A stretch of DNA of 64,000 nt. Origin: Flavobacterium sp. MK4S-17 (lineage in GTDB: Bacteria > Bacteroidota > Bacteroidia > Flavobacteriales > Flavobacteriaceae). The notes beneath the pieces are model-generated. The model saw nothing but the letters and a program-made list of their open reading frames with translations, did not search any database and was not told the origin of the DNA. Numbering within the stretch: the first letter of the stretch is position 1; each line of letters starts with the position of its first letter. The position numbers were made by a program, and so were the translations under genes. The stretch covers positions 1 to 64,000 of the forward strand of contig NZ_WWEP01000014.1 in assembly GCF_009848495.1 (NCBI RefSeq), read 5' to 3'. This document shows, one piece after another, positions 1-8,330 of the stretch.

Positions 1-44
1 GCAGATGGTACTGCATCTTGTGGGAGAGTATGTCGTCGCCTTTC
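1..44 (+). rRNA. rrf: 5S ribosomal RNA, 3' end only
   Basis: The first bases resemble the conserved 3' arm of bacterial 5S rRNA: a GATGGTACTGC stretch, then GTGGGAGAGTA, then GTCG and a pyrimidine-rich end. A terminator hairpin follows immediately. The 5' part lies before the window, so this is the end of an rRNA operon read on the + strand. The exact 3' base is estimated. The match is from memory of 5S sequences, not from a covariance model. Confidence 0.8.
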
Positions 45-50
45 TTTTAA

Positions 51-80
51 AAGCCCTTCATTATTATGAAGGGCTTTTTG
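51..80 (+). terminator. rRNA operon terminator
   Basis: A 10-bp perfect stem (AAGCCCTTCA / TGAAGGGCTT) with a 6-nt loop is followed by a T run. It sits directly after the 5S rRNA end, so it closes the rRNA operon. Confidence 0.9.
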
Positions 81-430
81 TTTTTTAGGTTGTATACAAT
101 CGAGAAAAAATATTGTTATTAACATAGTATTAGTAGTACAGATTTATAATTATATCTGCTTGTAAGTTTTTTCTATATTTTACTTACAAATTTTTTTCGT
201 TATTTATTGTTTTTATTATTAATATTTTAATAATTACTTTATAATTTATAAAATATTAAGGATTTTATATATTTAACATATTTAAATTACAAAATTTAAT
301 ATTTAACTCATGTGTATTTTAGTATTGAAATACAGTACATTAAAATATTTAAATTTTAAATAAAGTAAATTTATTCGTTCAAATACATTTGATAAATATT
401 TAATAATCAATATGTTAATGTAAGTTTTTA
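81..430. other. AT-rich intergenic stretch without a gene
   Basis: About 350 bases of extreme AT content separate the rRNA terminator from the first protein gene. No convincing open frame, tRNA or known RNA is visible. One small inverted repeat (TTGTAAGT at 160-167 with ACTTACAA at 182-189) could form a weak hairpin. The composition suggests a spacer or upstream promoter region. Confidence 0.6.
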
Positions 431-438
431 TATTTTTG
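431..438 (+). promoter_or_regulatory. Probable -7 promoter element of the 1,087-aa adhesin gene
   Basis: TATTTTTG matches the Bacteroidota -7 consensus TAnnTTTG and lies 55 bases before the start codon. No good TTTG -33 box is seen at the expected spacing, so the call rests on the -7 element and position. Confidence 0.5.
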
Positions 439-493
439 CATAAATTTATGATGTAGGATAATCTCTCTGAGATTTAATGTGTGGTTAAAATTT

Positions 494-3400
494 ATGAAAA
501 AATTTACAAGCTTATTATTGTTAATAATTACAGTCAGTGTTAATGCTCAGCAATTGCCTGATTTTAATTTACAAGTTACTAAAACAGATGAAACCTGTTT
601 AGGCAACGGAACACTTACTTTTACCGTATCAGATACCTTAGAAAATACTTCTTTACTTTATAAGGTTTATTTACTTCCTGATACATCCAATCCTATTTCT
701 GTTCAGGAAAGTACTTACATTGGCGGTTTAAATTCCGGAGTTTACAGGGTTGTTGCCTTACAGGCATTAGGTAATCAGATGAATTCTCAGCAAAGGGATA
801 TTACCATTTTTGATAATATACAGGAATTTGCTTTTAATGTTAATTCATCTAATCTTAATTGCTCTCAGGGAGGTAATATTATAGTTGAAACACTTTCAGG
901 GGTTGCAGCATCATTCGAAATTATCTCGGGGCCGGTTACAAGGCCGCTCCAAACCTCAAATGTTTTTGAAAATCTGCCTTCGGGTTCTTATAATGTAAGG
1001 GCATTTGATATTTGTGGTGTAGGTAAGGTAAAATCATATACATTATCTGTAGTTAATACTACGCTCAGCATATCAGATCCAATATATAAAGATAGTAGTA
1101 CAGATGTGTGCGATACTTATCAAATAAGCAATAAAATTACACCTTCTTCAGGTACCATGACGTATCCTCTTAACGTGAAGCATACACTTGATGCTATGGA
1201 TATATCGGGTAATCCAATTGTTTTTAACCAAACAATTACAGAGGGGCCTGAAGAATATGCAGAGGTAACTGTTACAGTGCCAAGGCTTGATGAAAGTTAT
1301 ACTTATGATATAGCTGTTACAGATAATTGTAATGCTCTTTATGAAAAAAATGGCAATGTTATAGATCCTGATATAAAGGTTTCAATTGCTCTTTTAGATG
1401 CAACTTGTGCTGAAAAATATCTTTCGGTAACACCTTCAAGGCATATGATGCCTTATACCGTTACCTTTATTGAACCTGCGGGTTTTGATGCTTCGCTTTA
1501 CAATGACAATCCTAACGGGCCGTTTACAGATGATTCTGTTGTTTACGGAAGCGAGGAAAATCCGTTACCATTTGGGCATTATGTTGTTGAAGTAGTGGAT
1601 GCCTGTGGCAGAAGGACTACTGAAGCTATTGACGTTGAATTTATAAAACCAACACCAACTTTAAAAGGTACAAATAATGGATGTTTTTCGGAATTTGGAA
1701 AAATAAGGGTTAGTGTACCTAATCAAAAGGTGGTTAGTGCAGAAGTTGTTGCTGCACCCTCAATATACGATAATAGCAATCCTGATGTTACCAGCAGGAT
1801 TAATTCGTCAGGAGTTTTGGTTTTAGGGAATATGCCTTTAGGTATTTATACCATAAAATTTACAGATGATTGTGGTTTTGAATACCAGGAAGATGTAGAA
1901 GTGCCGGTATTTAAAGATAAAGGCTTTGATGCAGTAACATTGCCTTCATGCACATCAGGTTTTGGCGGAGTACGGGTTAAAGGCGGTAACGGAGATATTA
2001 CAGCAATAGAAATAATTTCGGCTCCTTTGGCATACAGGCAGCAGCTAAACAGTAATTTGCCTTATGATGTTAGCAGTTACATTAACAATGAAGGGGATTT
2101 ATATATGGCAGATTTGCCGGCCGGTAGTTACATTTTCCGTGCTACTGATATTTGCGGGATTGTTAAAGAGTTGGCTCCATTAAATGTTGAAGGATATATT
2201 GCACCTTTAAATAGTTTTGTTTTTACACCAAAGTGCGGCTCATTTTCTGTAAGGGTTACAGATAGCAGCAATGGTAAAGAAGGTGCCACTTACTGGCTTC
2301 AAAAATATAATGAGGCAAATAATACCTGGGGGCATCCTGTAAGCGGAAATGTTTATGAAGAGGGCAGCCTGCCCGGTACCTCTACAGGTATTAAGCTGAC
2401 AAATAATGTAACTAAGAATAACCTAAATTTTGAAGGCAAATTCAGGATTGTGAAAAAATTTGAGACTTTTGCAACAGGTACCTCTCAAAATAATAACTGT
2501 ATAAGTGTACTGGGAGATTTTACATATACCGATGGGCTTTCTATAGCAAGTGCCTATACAATGGCCTGCGAAGGCAACCCTAATGATGTATATCTTGAGG
2601 CGGTAGGCCACCCTATAGCCTACAGGATAATTAAAAAGAATGGCGTTCCTTTTTTAGTACAAAACGGTACTAATAAAATATTTGTGAACCTGGAGCCTGC
2701 CGAATATGTTTTTGAAGTGGAAGATGGTTGTGGTAATGTGGTAACCAAATGGTTTAATCTGTTAACGCTGCCTTCTATAGCTGATGCAACACAGCCAAAC
2801 GATATGATTATTTGTGCTGAACCGGGAGCTTCTACCCAACAGGTTTTCCATTTAACCGAGCAGAATGCTGCAATTTTAGGCCCGTTGCATAGCGCAATGT
2901 ACACTATAACCTACCACCTTACACAGCAGGATGCAGATTTAGGAGTAAATGCTTTAGACGAATATTATACTAATATATCTAATGGGCAAAGAATTTTCGC
3001 AAGGCTTGTAAACAATCATATTTCAATATGCCACGGCACAACATCTTTCAGGTTGTTTGTTGGGGAATATCAGGAGCCGAAGATAACAACTGAAGGTACT
3101 ATTTGCGATGGCAACAAACTAAGGCTTACTGCCAACGCAGGTTATAGCAGCTATACATGGTCAACAGGCGAAAAAACAAGGAGTATATGGGTTTCAGATC
3201 CAGGTATATATACTGTAATTGTGGAAAAAGCGTATGGTAACATGATGTGTGATGGTTTTGCAGAAGTGGAAATAACTGAATCTGAAACGCCAACTATTGT
3301 GAAAATTGAAACTTCTGACTGGACAAGAGATCAAAACACTATAACAATTCATACATCAGGTAACGGTAAATACCTGTATTCAGTTGATGATATTAACTAT

Positions 3401-3757
3401 CAGGAAAGCAATGTTTTTACCAATCTCGAATCAGGGTTATACCAGGTTTATGTAAAAGATGCAATGGGATGCGGCAAAGCGCACAAAGAAATTGCATTAC
3501 TGCATTATCCTAATTTCTTTACACCTAATGGTGATGGCATACATGATAAATGGCAGATAAAATACTCTATAAAAGAACCAAACATGAAAATCGCCATTTT
3601 TGACCGTTATGGCAAACTTATAACTACTTTCGGCCCAACCAGTGAAGGTTGGGACGGTACTCTGAACGGCATCCAACTACCATCTACAGATTACTGGTTC
3701 GTGGTTACAAGAGAAGACGGAAGAGAATATAGAGGACATTTCTCGATGCTTCGTTAA
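494..3757 (+). CDS. Secreted multi-module adhesin-like protein with type B (CHU_C) sorting domain
   Basis: Large secreted protein predicted to be exported by Sec and then by the type IX secretion system. I chose the ATG at 494 because it opens directly into a signal peptide (MKKFTSLLLLII..NAQ); a GTG at 479 would add five residues. The body holds about six related modules of roughly 90-100 residues, each ending in a GxYxxxxxDxCG-like motif (for example FDICG near 170 and VEDGCG near 743), followed by an Ig-like stretch (WSTGEKTRSIW). The last ~85 residues form the gliding-motility C-terminal domain: FFTPNGDGIHDKW, IFDRYGKLI, GWDGTLNG, DYWFVV. The family is known to be cell-surface or secreted. 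The ligand is unknown; a role in adhesion is inference. Confidence 0.88.
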   Translation: MKKFTSLLLLIITVSVNAQQLPDFNLQVTKTDETCLGNGTLTFTVSDTLENTSLLYKVYLLPDTSNPISVQESTYIGGLNSGVYRVVALQALGNQMNSQQRDITIFDNIQEFAFNVNSSNLNCSQGGNIIVETLSGVAASFEIISGPVTRPLQTSNVFENLPSGSYNVRAFDICGVGKVKSYTLSVVNTTLSISDPIYKDSSTDVCDTYQISNKITPSSGTMTYPLNVKHTLDAMDISGNPIVFNQTITEGPEEYAEVTVTVPRLDESYTYDIAVTDNCNALYEKNGNVIDPDIKVSIALLDATCAEKYLSVTPSRHMMPYTVTFIEPAGFDASLYNDNPNGPFTDDSVVYGSEENPLPFGHYVVEVVDACGRRTTEAIDVEFIKPTPTLKGTNNGCFSEFGKIRVSVPNQKVVSAEVVAAPSIYDNSNPDVTSRINSSGVLVLGNMPLGIYTIKFTDDCGFEYQEDVEVPVFKDKGFDAVTLPSCTSGFGGVRVKGGNGDITAIEIISAPLAYRQQLNSNLPYDVSSYINNEGDLYMADLPAGSYIFRATDICGIVKELAPLNVEGYIAPLNSFVFTPKCGSFSVRVTDSSNGKEGATYWLQKYNEANNTWGHPVSGNVYEEGSLPGTSTGIKLTNNVTKNNLNFEGKFRIVKKFETFATGTSQNNNCISVLGDFTYTDGLSIASAYTMACEGNPNDVYLEAVGHPIAYRIIKKNGVPFLVQNGTNKIFVNLEPAEYVFEVEDGCGNVVTKWFNLLTLPSIADATQPNDMIICAEPGASTQQVFHLTEQNAAILGPLHSAMYTITYHLTQQDADLGVNALDEYYTNISNGQRIFARLVNNHISICHGTTSFRLFVGEYQEPKITTEGTICDGNKLRLTANAGYSSYTWSTGEKTRSIWVSDPGIYTVIVEKAYGNMMCDGFAEVEITESETPTIVKIETSDWTRDQNTITIHTSGNGKYLYSVDDINYQESNVFTNLESGLYQVYVKDAMGCGKAHKEIALLHYPNFFTPNGDGIHDKWQIKYSIKEPNMKIAIFDRYGKLITTFGPTSEGWDGTLNGIQLPSTDYWFVVTREDGREYRGHFSMLR

Positions 3758-3767
3758 AAACGGTTAT

Positions 3768-3797
3768 AAACCCTTTCCAAAACAGGAAAGGGTTTTT
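3768..3797 (+). terminator. Terminator between convergent genes
   Basis: AAACCCTTTCC and GGAAAGGGTTT form a stem with a short A-rich loop, followed by a T run. It lies right after the adhesin stop codon and overlaps the end of the convergent DUF4268 gene. Confidence 0.85.
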
Positions 3798-4241
3798 TTA
3801 TGAATTCATATCAAGGTCGCGTATGTAGTCTTCATATTCATAAAAAAAGCGTTCAAAGGCATCCATACTTAAATTAAAAAAGCGGAATATAGCAGCCCAT
3901 GATGCTTTGTTGTATAGGCTTATGCCTGTTTTTTCTACCCATACCCGGCTGATTGTTTTGCCGCTTTCAAGGTAAAAATCACTTTCAAAAATCGCATCGG
4001 GTAAAAATTCATCAATCAGTATGTTTTTAAGCGATTCTATCTTTTCAAAATATATCTTTCTTTTATCATCCTCTTTTGGTTCTATGTCCAGCATTACCTG
4101 TGCTTTTTTATTATCAACATAAAATTTAAATGACACATCTTTTATTTTGGTGTCATACAAAAGCCATTTACGTGGGTAGGCTTCTGCAAATGACGTCCAG
4201 AAATCTTTTTTTATCTGTTGGGCTTCCGCTTTGCTAAACAT
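3798..4241 (-). CDS. DUF4268 domain-containing protein
   Basis: 147-aa acidic/basic soluble protein with no signal peptide or membrane segment. The opening FSKAEAQQIKKDFWTSFAEAYPR and the central KWLLYDTKIK..FKFYVDNKKAQVML pattern are those I associate with DUF4268, a family of unknown function common in Bacteroidota. It is transcribed towards the adhesin gene and diverges from the Nudix gene, with 49 bases between the two starts. No promoter element is obvious. The biochemical role is unknown. Confidence 0.75.
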   Translation of the reverse strand: MFSKAEAQQIKKDFWTSFAEAYPRKWLLYDTKIKDVSFKFYVDNKKAQVMLDIEPKEDDKRKIYFEKIESLKNILIDEFLPDAIFESDFYLESGKTISRVWVEKTGISLYNKASWAAIFRFFNLSMDAFERFFYEYEDYIRDLDMNS

Positions 4242-4290
4242 AATTTATCGTTTTATAACTGCAGTATTTCTATTACCTTTATAGTTTGCT

Positions 4291-4932
4291 ATGCAGTTTA
4301 CCGAATTTATAAAATATATACCAAAAATAGTAAAAGTACAGTTGCCTGCCGTTTCGGCTCATTTAAAAATGGCACCTGTAGAAAGGCAGGCATCGCTGGA
4401 GCCCGATTATTATACCAAAAATAACCCCCGGGAATCAGCAGTAATGATGCTTTTTTACCCCCGCCAGGACGAAACCTGTTTAGTACTGATAAAAAGGAAT
4501 TCGTATCCCGGTGTACATTCAGCGCAAATTTCCTTTCCCGGCGGTAAAGCGGAACCAGAGGACAAAGACTTTGCCGATACAGCCCTAAGGGAAATCTGGG
4601 AAGAGGTTGGCGTTGGCAGGCATGAAATTAATGTGGTTATGCCTTTTACAAAAATTTACATACCGCCCAGCAATTTTTTAGTTTACCCGTTTATGGGGCT
4701 ATGCGGAAAGCAGCCTGAATTTATACCTGACCCTGCAGAAGTAAACGCTATAATAGAGCTGCCCCTGCAGGTTCTGCTTGATGATGCTACTGTTACTTCG
4801 GTTGAAATGAAAACATCCTATTCGCATAAAATAAGCGTACCGGCGTTTATATTTCAGGAAAATATTATTTGGGGGGCTACCGCCATGATTTTGAGCGAAC
4901 TTAAAGAAACTTTAAAAACAGCGTTTAAATAG
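4291..4932 (+). CDS. Nudix hydrolase, CoA pyrophosphatase type
   Basis: 213-aa soluble Nudix protein. The stretch LVLIKRNSYPGVHSAQISFPGG (about 64-85) matches the CoA-pyrophosphatase (UPF0035/NudL) signature that precedes the Nudix box. The box follows with TALREIWEEVGV (97-108), giving the metal-binding R-E..E-E residues. Members hydrolyse CoA and its derivatives to 3',5'-ADP and phosphopantetheine. Divergent from the DUF4268 gene and 40 bases upstream of the acyltransferase, which has its own promoter-like element. The substrate is inferred from the signature only. Confidence 0.85.
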   Translation: MQFTEFIKYIPKIVKVQLPAVSAHLKMAPVERQASLEPDYYTKNNPRESAVMMLFYPRQDETCLVLIKRNSYPGVHSAQISFPGGKAEPEDKDFADTALREIWEEVGVGRHEINVVMPFTKIYIPPSNFLVYPFMGLCGKQPEFIPDPAEVNAIIELPLQVLLDDATVTSVEMKTSYSHKISVPAFIFQENIIWGATAMILSELKETLKTAFK

Positions 4933-4943
4933 TAACGTTTACT

Positions 4944-4951
4944 TAAATTTG
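4944..4951 (+). promoter_or_regulatory. Probable -7 element of the acyltransferase gene
   Basis: TAAATTTG fits TAnnTTTG and ends 21 bases before the acyltransferase ATG. It lies in the short gap after the Nudix stop codon. Confidence 0.5.
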
Positions 4952-4972
4952 CAGCTTTGATATTAATGAAAT

Positions 4973-5776
4973 ATGGGTTTATTTAAAAGAAATCCTTTTG
5001 GGCATATATTATTCCTTAAGAAATGGCTTATACGGTTTTTTGGTGTTTTAACGCACCGCCGTTACAGGGGGTTTAATGAACTTAAAATTGAAGGTTCGGA
5101 AATTATACGTTCGCTGCCGGATACCAATGTTCTTTTTATATCTAACCACCAAACCTATTTTGCCGATGTGGTGGCAATGTTCCATGTTTTTAATGCCAGC
5201 CTTAAAGGGCGGGAGGACACCATTAAAAATATAGGATATATATGGCATCCCAAGCTCAATATATATTATGTGGCGGCAAAGGAAACCATGCGCGAGGGGC
5301 TTTTGCCCCGCATTCTTGCTTATGCAGGTGCAATAACTGTTGAACGCACCTGGCGTGCCAAAGGAAAGGATATACAGAGAGAAGTTAACCCTAACGATAC
5401 TGAGAATATAAAAGTTGCGCTGGAAGATGGCTGGGTAATAACATTTCCGCAGGGAACCACAAAGCCATTTAAGCCTATAAGGAAGGGAACTGCACATATT
5501 ATAAAGCAGCACAAGCCACTGGTTGTTCCTATTGTAATAGATGGTTTTCGCCGCTCATTTGATAAAAAGGGCTTGCGGGCAAAAAAGAAGGGCATATTGC
5601 AGTCGTTTATAGTGAAAGAGCCTTTGCAGATAGATTATGAAAACGAAACTATAGACCAGATTATCGAGAAAATTGAGTATGCCATAGAGCAGCACCCTTC
5701 ATTCCTTAAAGTTATACCTACAGAAGTACTGGAAGTACAGGAGGAACTTAACAAGCAAAGAAAATGGGATTATTAA
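4973..5776 (+). CDS. 1-acyl-glycerol-3-phosphate acyltransferase family protein (PlsC-like)
   Basis: 267-aa membrane-associated acyltransferase of the PlsC family, which transfers an acyl chain to lysophosphatidic acid in phospholipid synthesis. The N-terminal hydrophobic stretch is short. Catalytic motif I is NHQTYFAD (58-65), with five rather than the usual four residues between His and Asp. The usual FPEGTR motif reads FPQGTT (about 164-169). IVPIVIDGF gives the later P-rich motif. The altered motifs could mean a different acyl acceptor or simply a Bacteroidota variant. A strong terminator follows. Confidence 0.8.
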   Translation: MGLFKRNPFGHILFLKKWLIRFFGVLTHRRYRGFNELKIEGSEIIRSLPDTNVLFISNHQTYFADVVAMFHVFNASLKGREDTIKNIGYIWHPKLNIYYVAAKETMREGLLPRILAYAGAITVERTWRAKGKDIQREVNPNDTENIKVALEDGWVITFPQGTTKPFKPIRKGTAHIIKQHKPLVVPIVIDGFRRSFDKKGLRAKKKGILQSFIVKEPLQIDYENETIDQIIEKIEYAIEQHPSFLKVIPTEVLEVQEELNKQRKWDY

Positions 5777-5780
5777 AATA

Positions 5781-5806
5781 AAAAAGAGGCATATGCCTCT
5801 TTTTTA
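5781..5806 (+). terminator. Terminator after the acyltransferase gene
   Basis: A 24-base perfect palindrome (AAAAAGAGGCAT and its complement) ends in a T run four bases after the stop codon. Confidence 0.88.
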
Positions 5807-5809
5807 TTT

Positions 5810-5839
5810 TTTGTTATTGCCGAAAATAATTTAGTTTTG
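5810..5839 (+). promoter_or_regulatory. Promoter of the MFS transporter gene
   Basis: TTTG at 5810-5813 and TAGTTTTG at 5832-5839 are separated by 18 bases, a good match to the Bacteroidota TTTG-N19-TAnnTTTG promoter. The start codon is 22 bases further on. Confidence 0.65.
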
Positions 5840-5861
5840 GCGGTACACAAACCAAAACAGC

Positions 5862-7169
5862 ATGGCACAACCTGAAAAAGGCAGCAAAAAGCTCCTTACC
5901 GCCTGGGCATTTTATGACTGGGCCAACTCTGTTTACAGCCTGGTTATAGCTTCGGCAGTATTCCCCATTTTTTTTGATGCGCTTTTTAGTGACGGCCGCT
6001 CGCATATAGATGTTTTCGGCACATCTTTAAAAGGTACTGCTTTAATAAGTTTTACCACGGCATTGGCTTTTTTACTGGTGGCATTTATATCGCCACTGCT
6101 TTCGGGCATAGCCGATTATTCCGGTAACAAGAAAGTATTCCTTAAGCTGTTTTGCTACCTGGGTGCTGTTTCCTGTATCGGGCTTTACTGGTTTAACCTT
6201 GAAGATATATACTGGAGCCTTGTTTGTTACTTTTTCGGGCTGGTGGGTTTTTGGGGCAGCCTGGTTTTTTATAATTCCTACCTGCCTGATATAGCCTATC
6301 CTGAACAGCAGGATGCAGTAAGTGCGAAAGGATATTCTTTAGGTTACATAGGCAGTGTTATATTATTGATAGTTAACCTTGCCATGATAATGCAGCCGGG
6401 ATGGTTTGGCATAACAGGAACAGAAGGCGAAGCAGCTATGACAGCCATGCGTATATCATTTGTAACTGTCGGTATTTGGTGGATTTTATTCAGCCAGTAC
6501 ACTTATTATTACCTGCCTAAAGGGAATAAAAAAAATAAGGTTACACGCGATGTTATGCTTAATGGTTTCAGGGAACTGAGAAAGGTGTGGGGCGAACTAA
6601 AACTTAATACTACCCTAAAAAGGTATTTAGGGGCATTTTTTGTATATAGTATGGCGGTGCAAACTATTATGCTGGTAGCCACCTATTTTGGAGCCGAAGA
6701 AATTGAATGGGGAGAGGGAAGCGGCAAGCAAATGGGGCTTATAATAAGTATATTGCTTATACAGCTTGTAGCTGTGGCTGGAGCTATAGTAACCTCAAGG
6801 CTTTCGGAAACGTATGGCAACATTAAAACACTTATCGGTATTAATATAATATGGGCAGTAATATGTATATGGGCTTTTTTTGTAGAACAGCCAGTAGAGT
6901 TTTACATAACAGCTGGTTTTGTAGGGCTTGTAATGGGAGGCATACAATCGTTGTCGCGCTCAACATATTCAAAATTCCTTCCTGAAACTACCGATACGGC
7001 TTCATTTTTCAGCTTTTATGATGTTACCGAAAAGATAGGTATTGTTATAGGTATGGTACTTTATGGTGCTATAGACCAAATTTTTGGAAGCATGCGTTAT
7101 TCGGTTATCTTCCTTGCAGTGTTTTTTTTAGGAGGCATATTTTTACTTTCAAGGGTTTTAAAAAAATAA
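5862..7169 (+). CDS. MFS transporter, UMF1 (Atg22-like) family
   Basis: 435-aa integral membrane protein with about 12 hydrophobic segments. The N-terminus KKLLTAWAFYDWANSVYSLVI carries the FYDWANS signature of the UMF1/Atg22-like branch of the major facilitator superfamily. GGIQSLSRSTYSKFLPE (about 360-380) is also typical of this branch. Yeast Atg22 exports amino acids from the vacuole; the substrate of the bacterial members is not established. It has its own promoter and is followed by another promoter-driven gene, so it is probably monocistronic. Confidence 0.87.
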   Translation: MAQPEKGSKKLLTAWAFYDWANSVYSLVIASAVFPIFFDALFSDGRSHIDVFGTSLKGTALISFTTALAFLLVAFISPLLSGIADYSGNKKVFLKLFCYLGAVSCIGLYWFNLEDIYWSLVCYFFGLVGFWGSLVFYNSYLPDIAYPEQQDAVSAKGYSLGYIGSVILLIVNLAMIMQPGWFGITGTEGEAAMTAMRISFVTVGIWWILFSQYTYYYLPKGNKKNKVTRDVMLNGFRELRKVWGELKLNTTLKRYLGAFFVYSMAVQTIMLVATYFGAEEIEWGEGSGKQMGLIISILLIQLVAVAGAIVTSRLSETYGNIKTLIGINIIWAVICIWAFFVEQPVEFYITAGFVGLVMGGIQSLSRSTYSKFLPETTDTASFFSFYDVTEKIGIVIGMVLYGAIDQIFGSMRYSVIFLAVFFLGGIFLLSRVLKK

Positions 7170-7192
7170 TAGATATATAGATTTATTTCTTT

Positions 7193-7200
7193 TATATTTG
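7193..7200 (+). promoter_or_regulatory. Probable -7 element of the lipoprotein gene
   Basis: TATATTTG fits TAnnTTTG, lies between the MFS stop codon and the lipoprotein ATG, and leaves a leader of roughly 15 bases. Confidence 0.55.
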
Positions 7201-7220
7201 GAACCGAAAACAAATAAGTT

Positions 7221-8138
7221 ATGAAAAAAATTAATTTTTTAGCAGTTTTATTAGTGCTGTTTTCAGCTTTTAATTTCACATCGTGCGATACAGAACCGGT
7301 TGATCCTGTTTTAAAAGACGGCTTTGATGATGATGGCGGAGGTGTTACTTCGGGTGTATTTAAAGTTAATATAGATGGCGAAACACGTACTGCCACAGCT
7401 GCCACAGCTGTAGTACAATCTAACGTTATTACAATAGTAGGATTACTAAGTTCTTCCGGGGAAATGGTTAATATTGTACTTCCGGGTGTTGCTGTCGGGT
7501 CTTACACTAACGCGCAGATGAGTTACTTACCCGGTACCGGTGGTACACAAAACGCATATGCAAATGTAAATGACGATGTAGAAACAAACGGTAATGTTAT
7601 AATAACAAACATTAATACTACTGCAAAAACCATATCGGGTACATTCAGGTTTACGGGTTATCCTATTGATACTGAATCAGGGCTGCCTATAATTGAATTT
7701 ACAAATGGTACTTTTCAAAATGTTCCTTATACTGGTACAATACCGGGAACTAACCCCGGGCCAACACCAACCGATGAAGAATATTACAAAGCCAAGGTTA
7801 ACGGAACAATGGTAAACTTTGACGAAATACAAATATTAGGTTCAGGAGGATACATGACCCTTATGGGGTTATCAGGCAATAACCTGGAAACAATACAGCT
7901 TAGGATAGATGAGACACTTGGGCCTGATACATATGCTATAACAGATGGTGTGCTGGTTGATGTTTCGGCAGACTATTCTACAAATGATACGTCTATCACT
8001 GCAACTGAAGGTACACTTACAATTATTAGTAAAGAAAACGGCTGGATAAAAGGTACCTTCTCATTTTCGGGAACTGACGAAAACGATGAAACAATACAAA
8101 TAACAGAAGGTTCATTCAATATTGAATATGAGTGGTAA
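7221..8138 (+). CDS. Lipoprotein, DUF6252-like
   Basis: 305-aa predicted lipoprotein. The N-terminus is a lipoprotein signal ending in FTSC (Cys23), the form usual in Bacteroidota. An acidic linker (DDDGGG) follows. Then come two related beta-rich repeats of about 130 residues, at roughly 45-165 and 185-305. Each opens with an FKVNIDGE or YKAKVNGT type strand and ends with SGTFRFTGY..FTNGTFQNV or KGTFSFSGT..ITEGSFNI. This resembles DUF6252 lipoproteins, whose function is unknown. It has its own promoter and terminator, so is probably a single-gene unit exposed at the outer membrane. Confidence 0.75.
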   Translation: MKKINFLAVLLVLFSAFNFTSCDTEPVDPVLKDGFDDDGGGVTSGVFKVNIDGETRTATAATAVVQSNVITIVGLLSSSGEMVNIVLPGVAVGSYTNAQMSYLPGTGGTQNAYANVNDDVETNGNVIITNINTTAKTISGTFRFTGYPIDTESGLPIIEFTNGTFQNVPYTGTIPGTNPGPTPTDEEYYKAKVNGTMVNFDEIQILGSGGYMTLMGLSGNNLETIQLRIDETLGPDTYAITDGVLVDVSADYSTNDTSITATEGTLTIISKENGWIKGTFSFSGTDENDETIQITEGSFNIEYEW

Positions 8139-8161
8139 TTCTGTTAAGTTATATGATTTAA

Positions 8162-8186
8162 AAATCCGCTAAATGCGGATTTTTTT
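8162..8186 (+). terminator. Terminator after the lipoprotein gene
   Basis: AAATCCGC and GCGGATTT form an 8-bp stem with a 5-nt loop and a T run, 23 bases after the stop codon. Confidence 0.85.
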
Positions 8187-8330
8187 ATGGCATAATGATT
8201 GAAAGGAATAGTTAGTAAAATAGAAGAATAATTATTGTATTTATTGAATAACAGGTAAATAAGGCTACTGCGTTTTGTGTAGCAGCAATAATACCATGTT
8301 ATTTAATGACAAAATGACTTAATAAATAAC

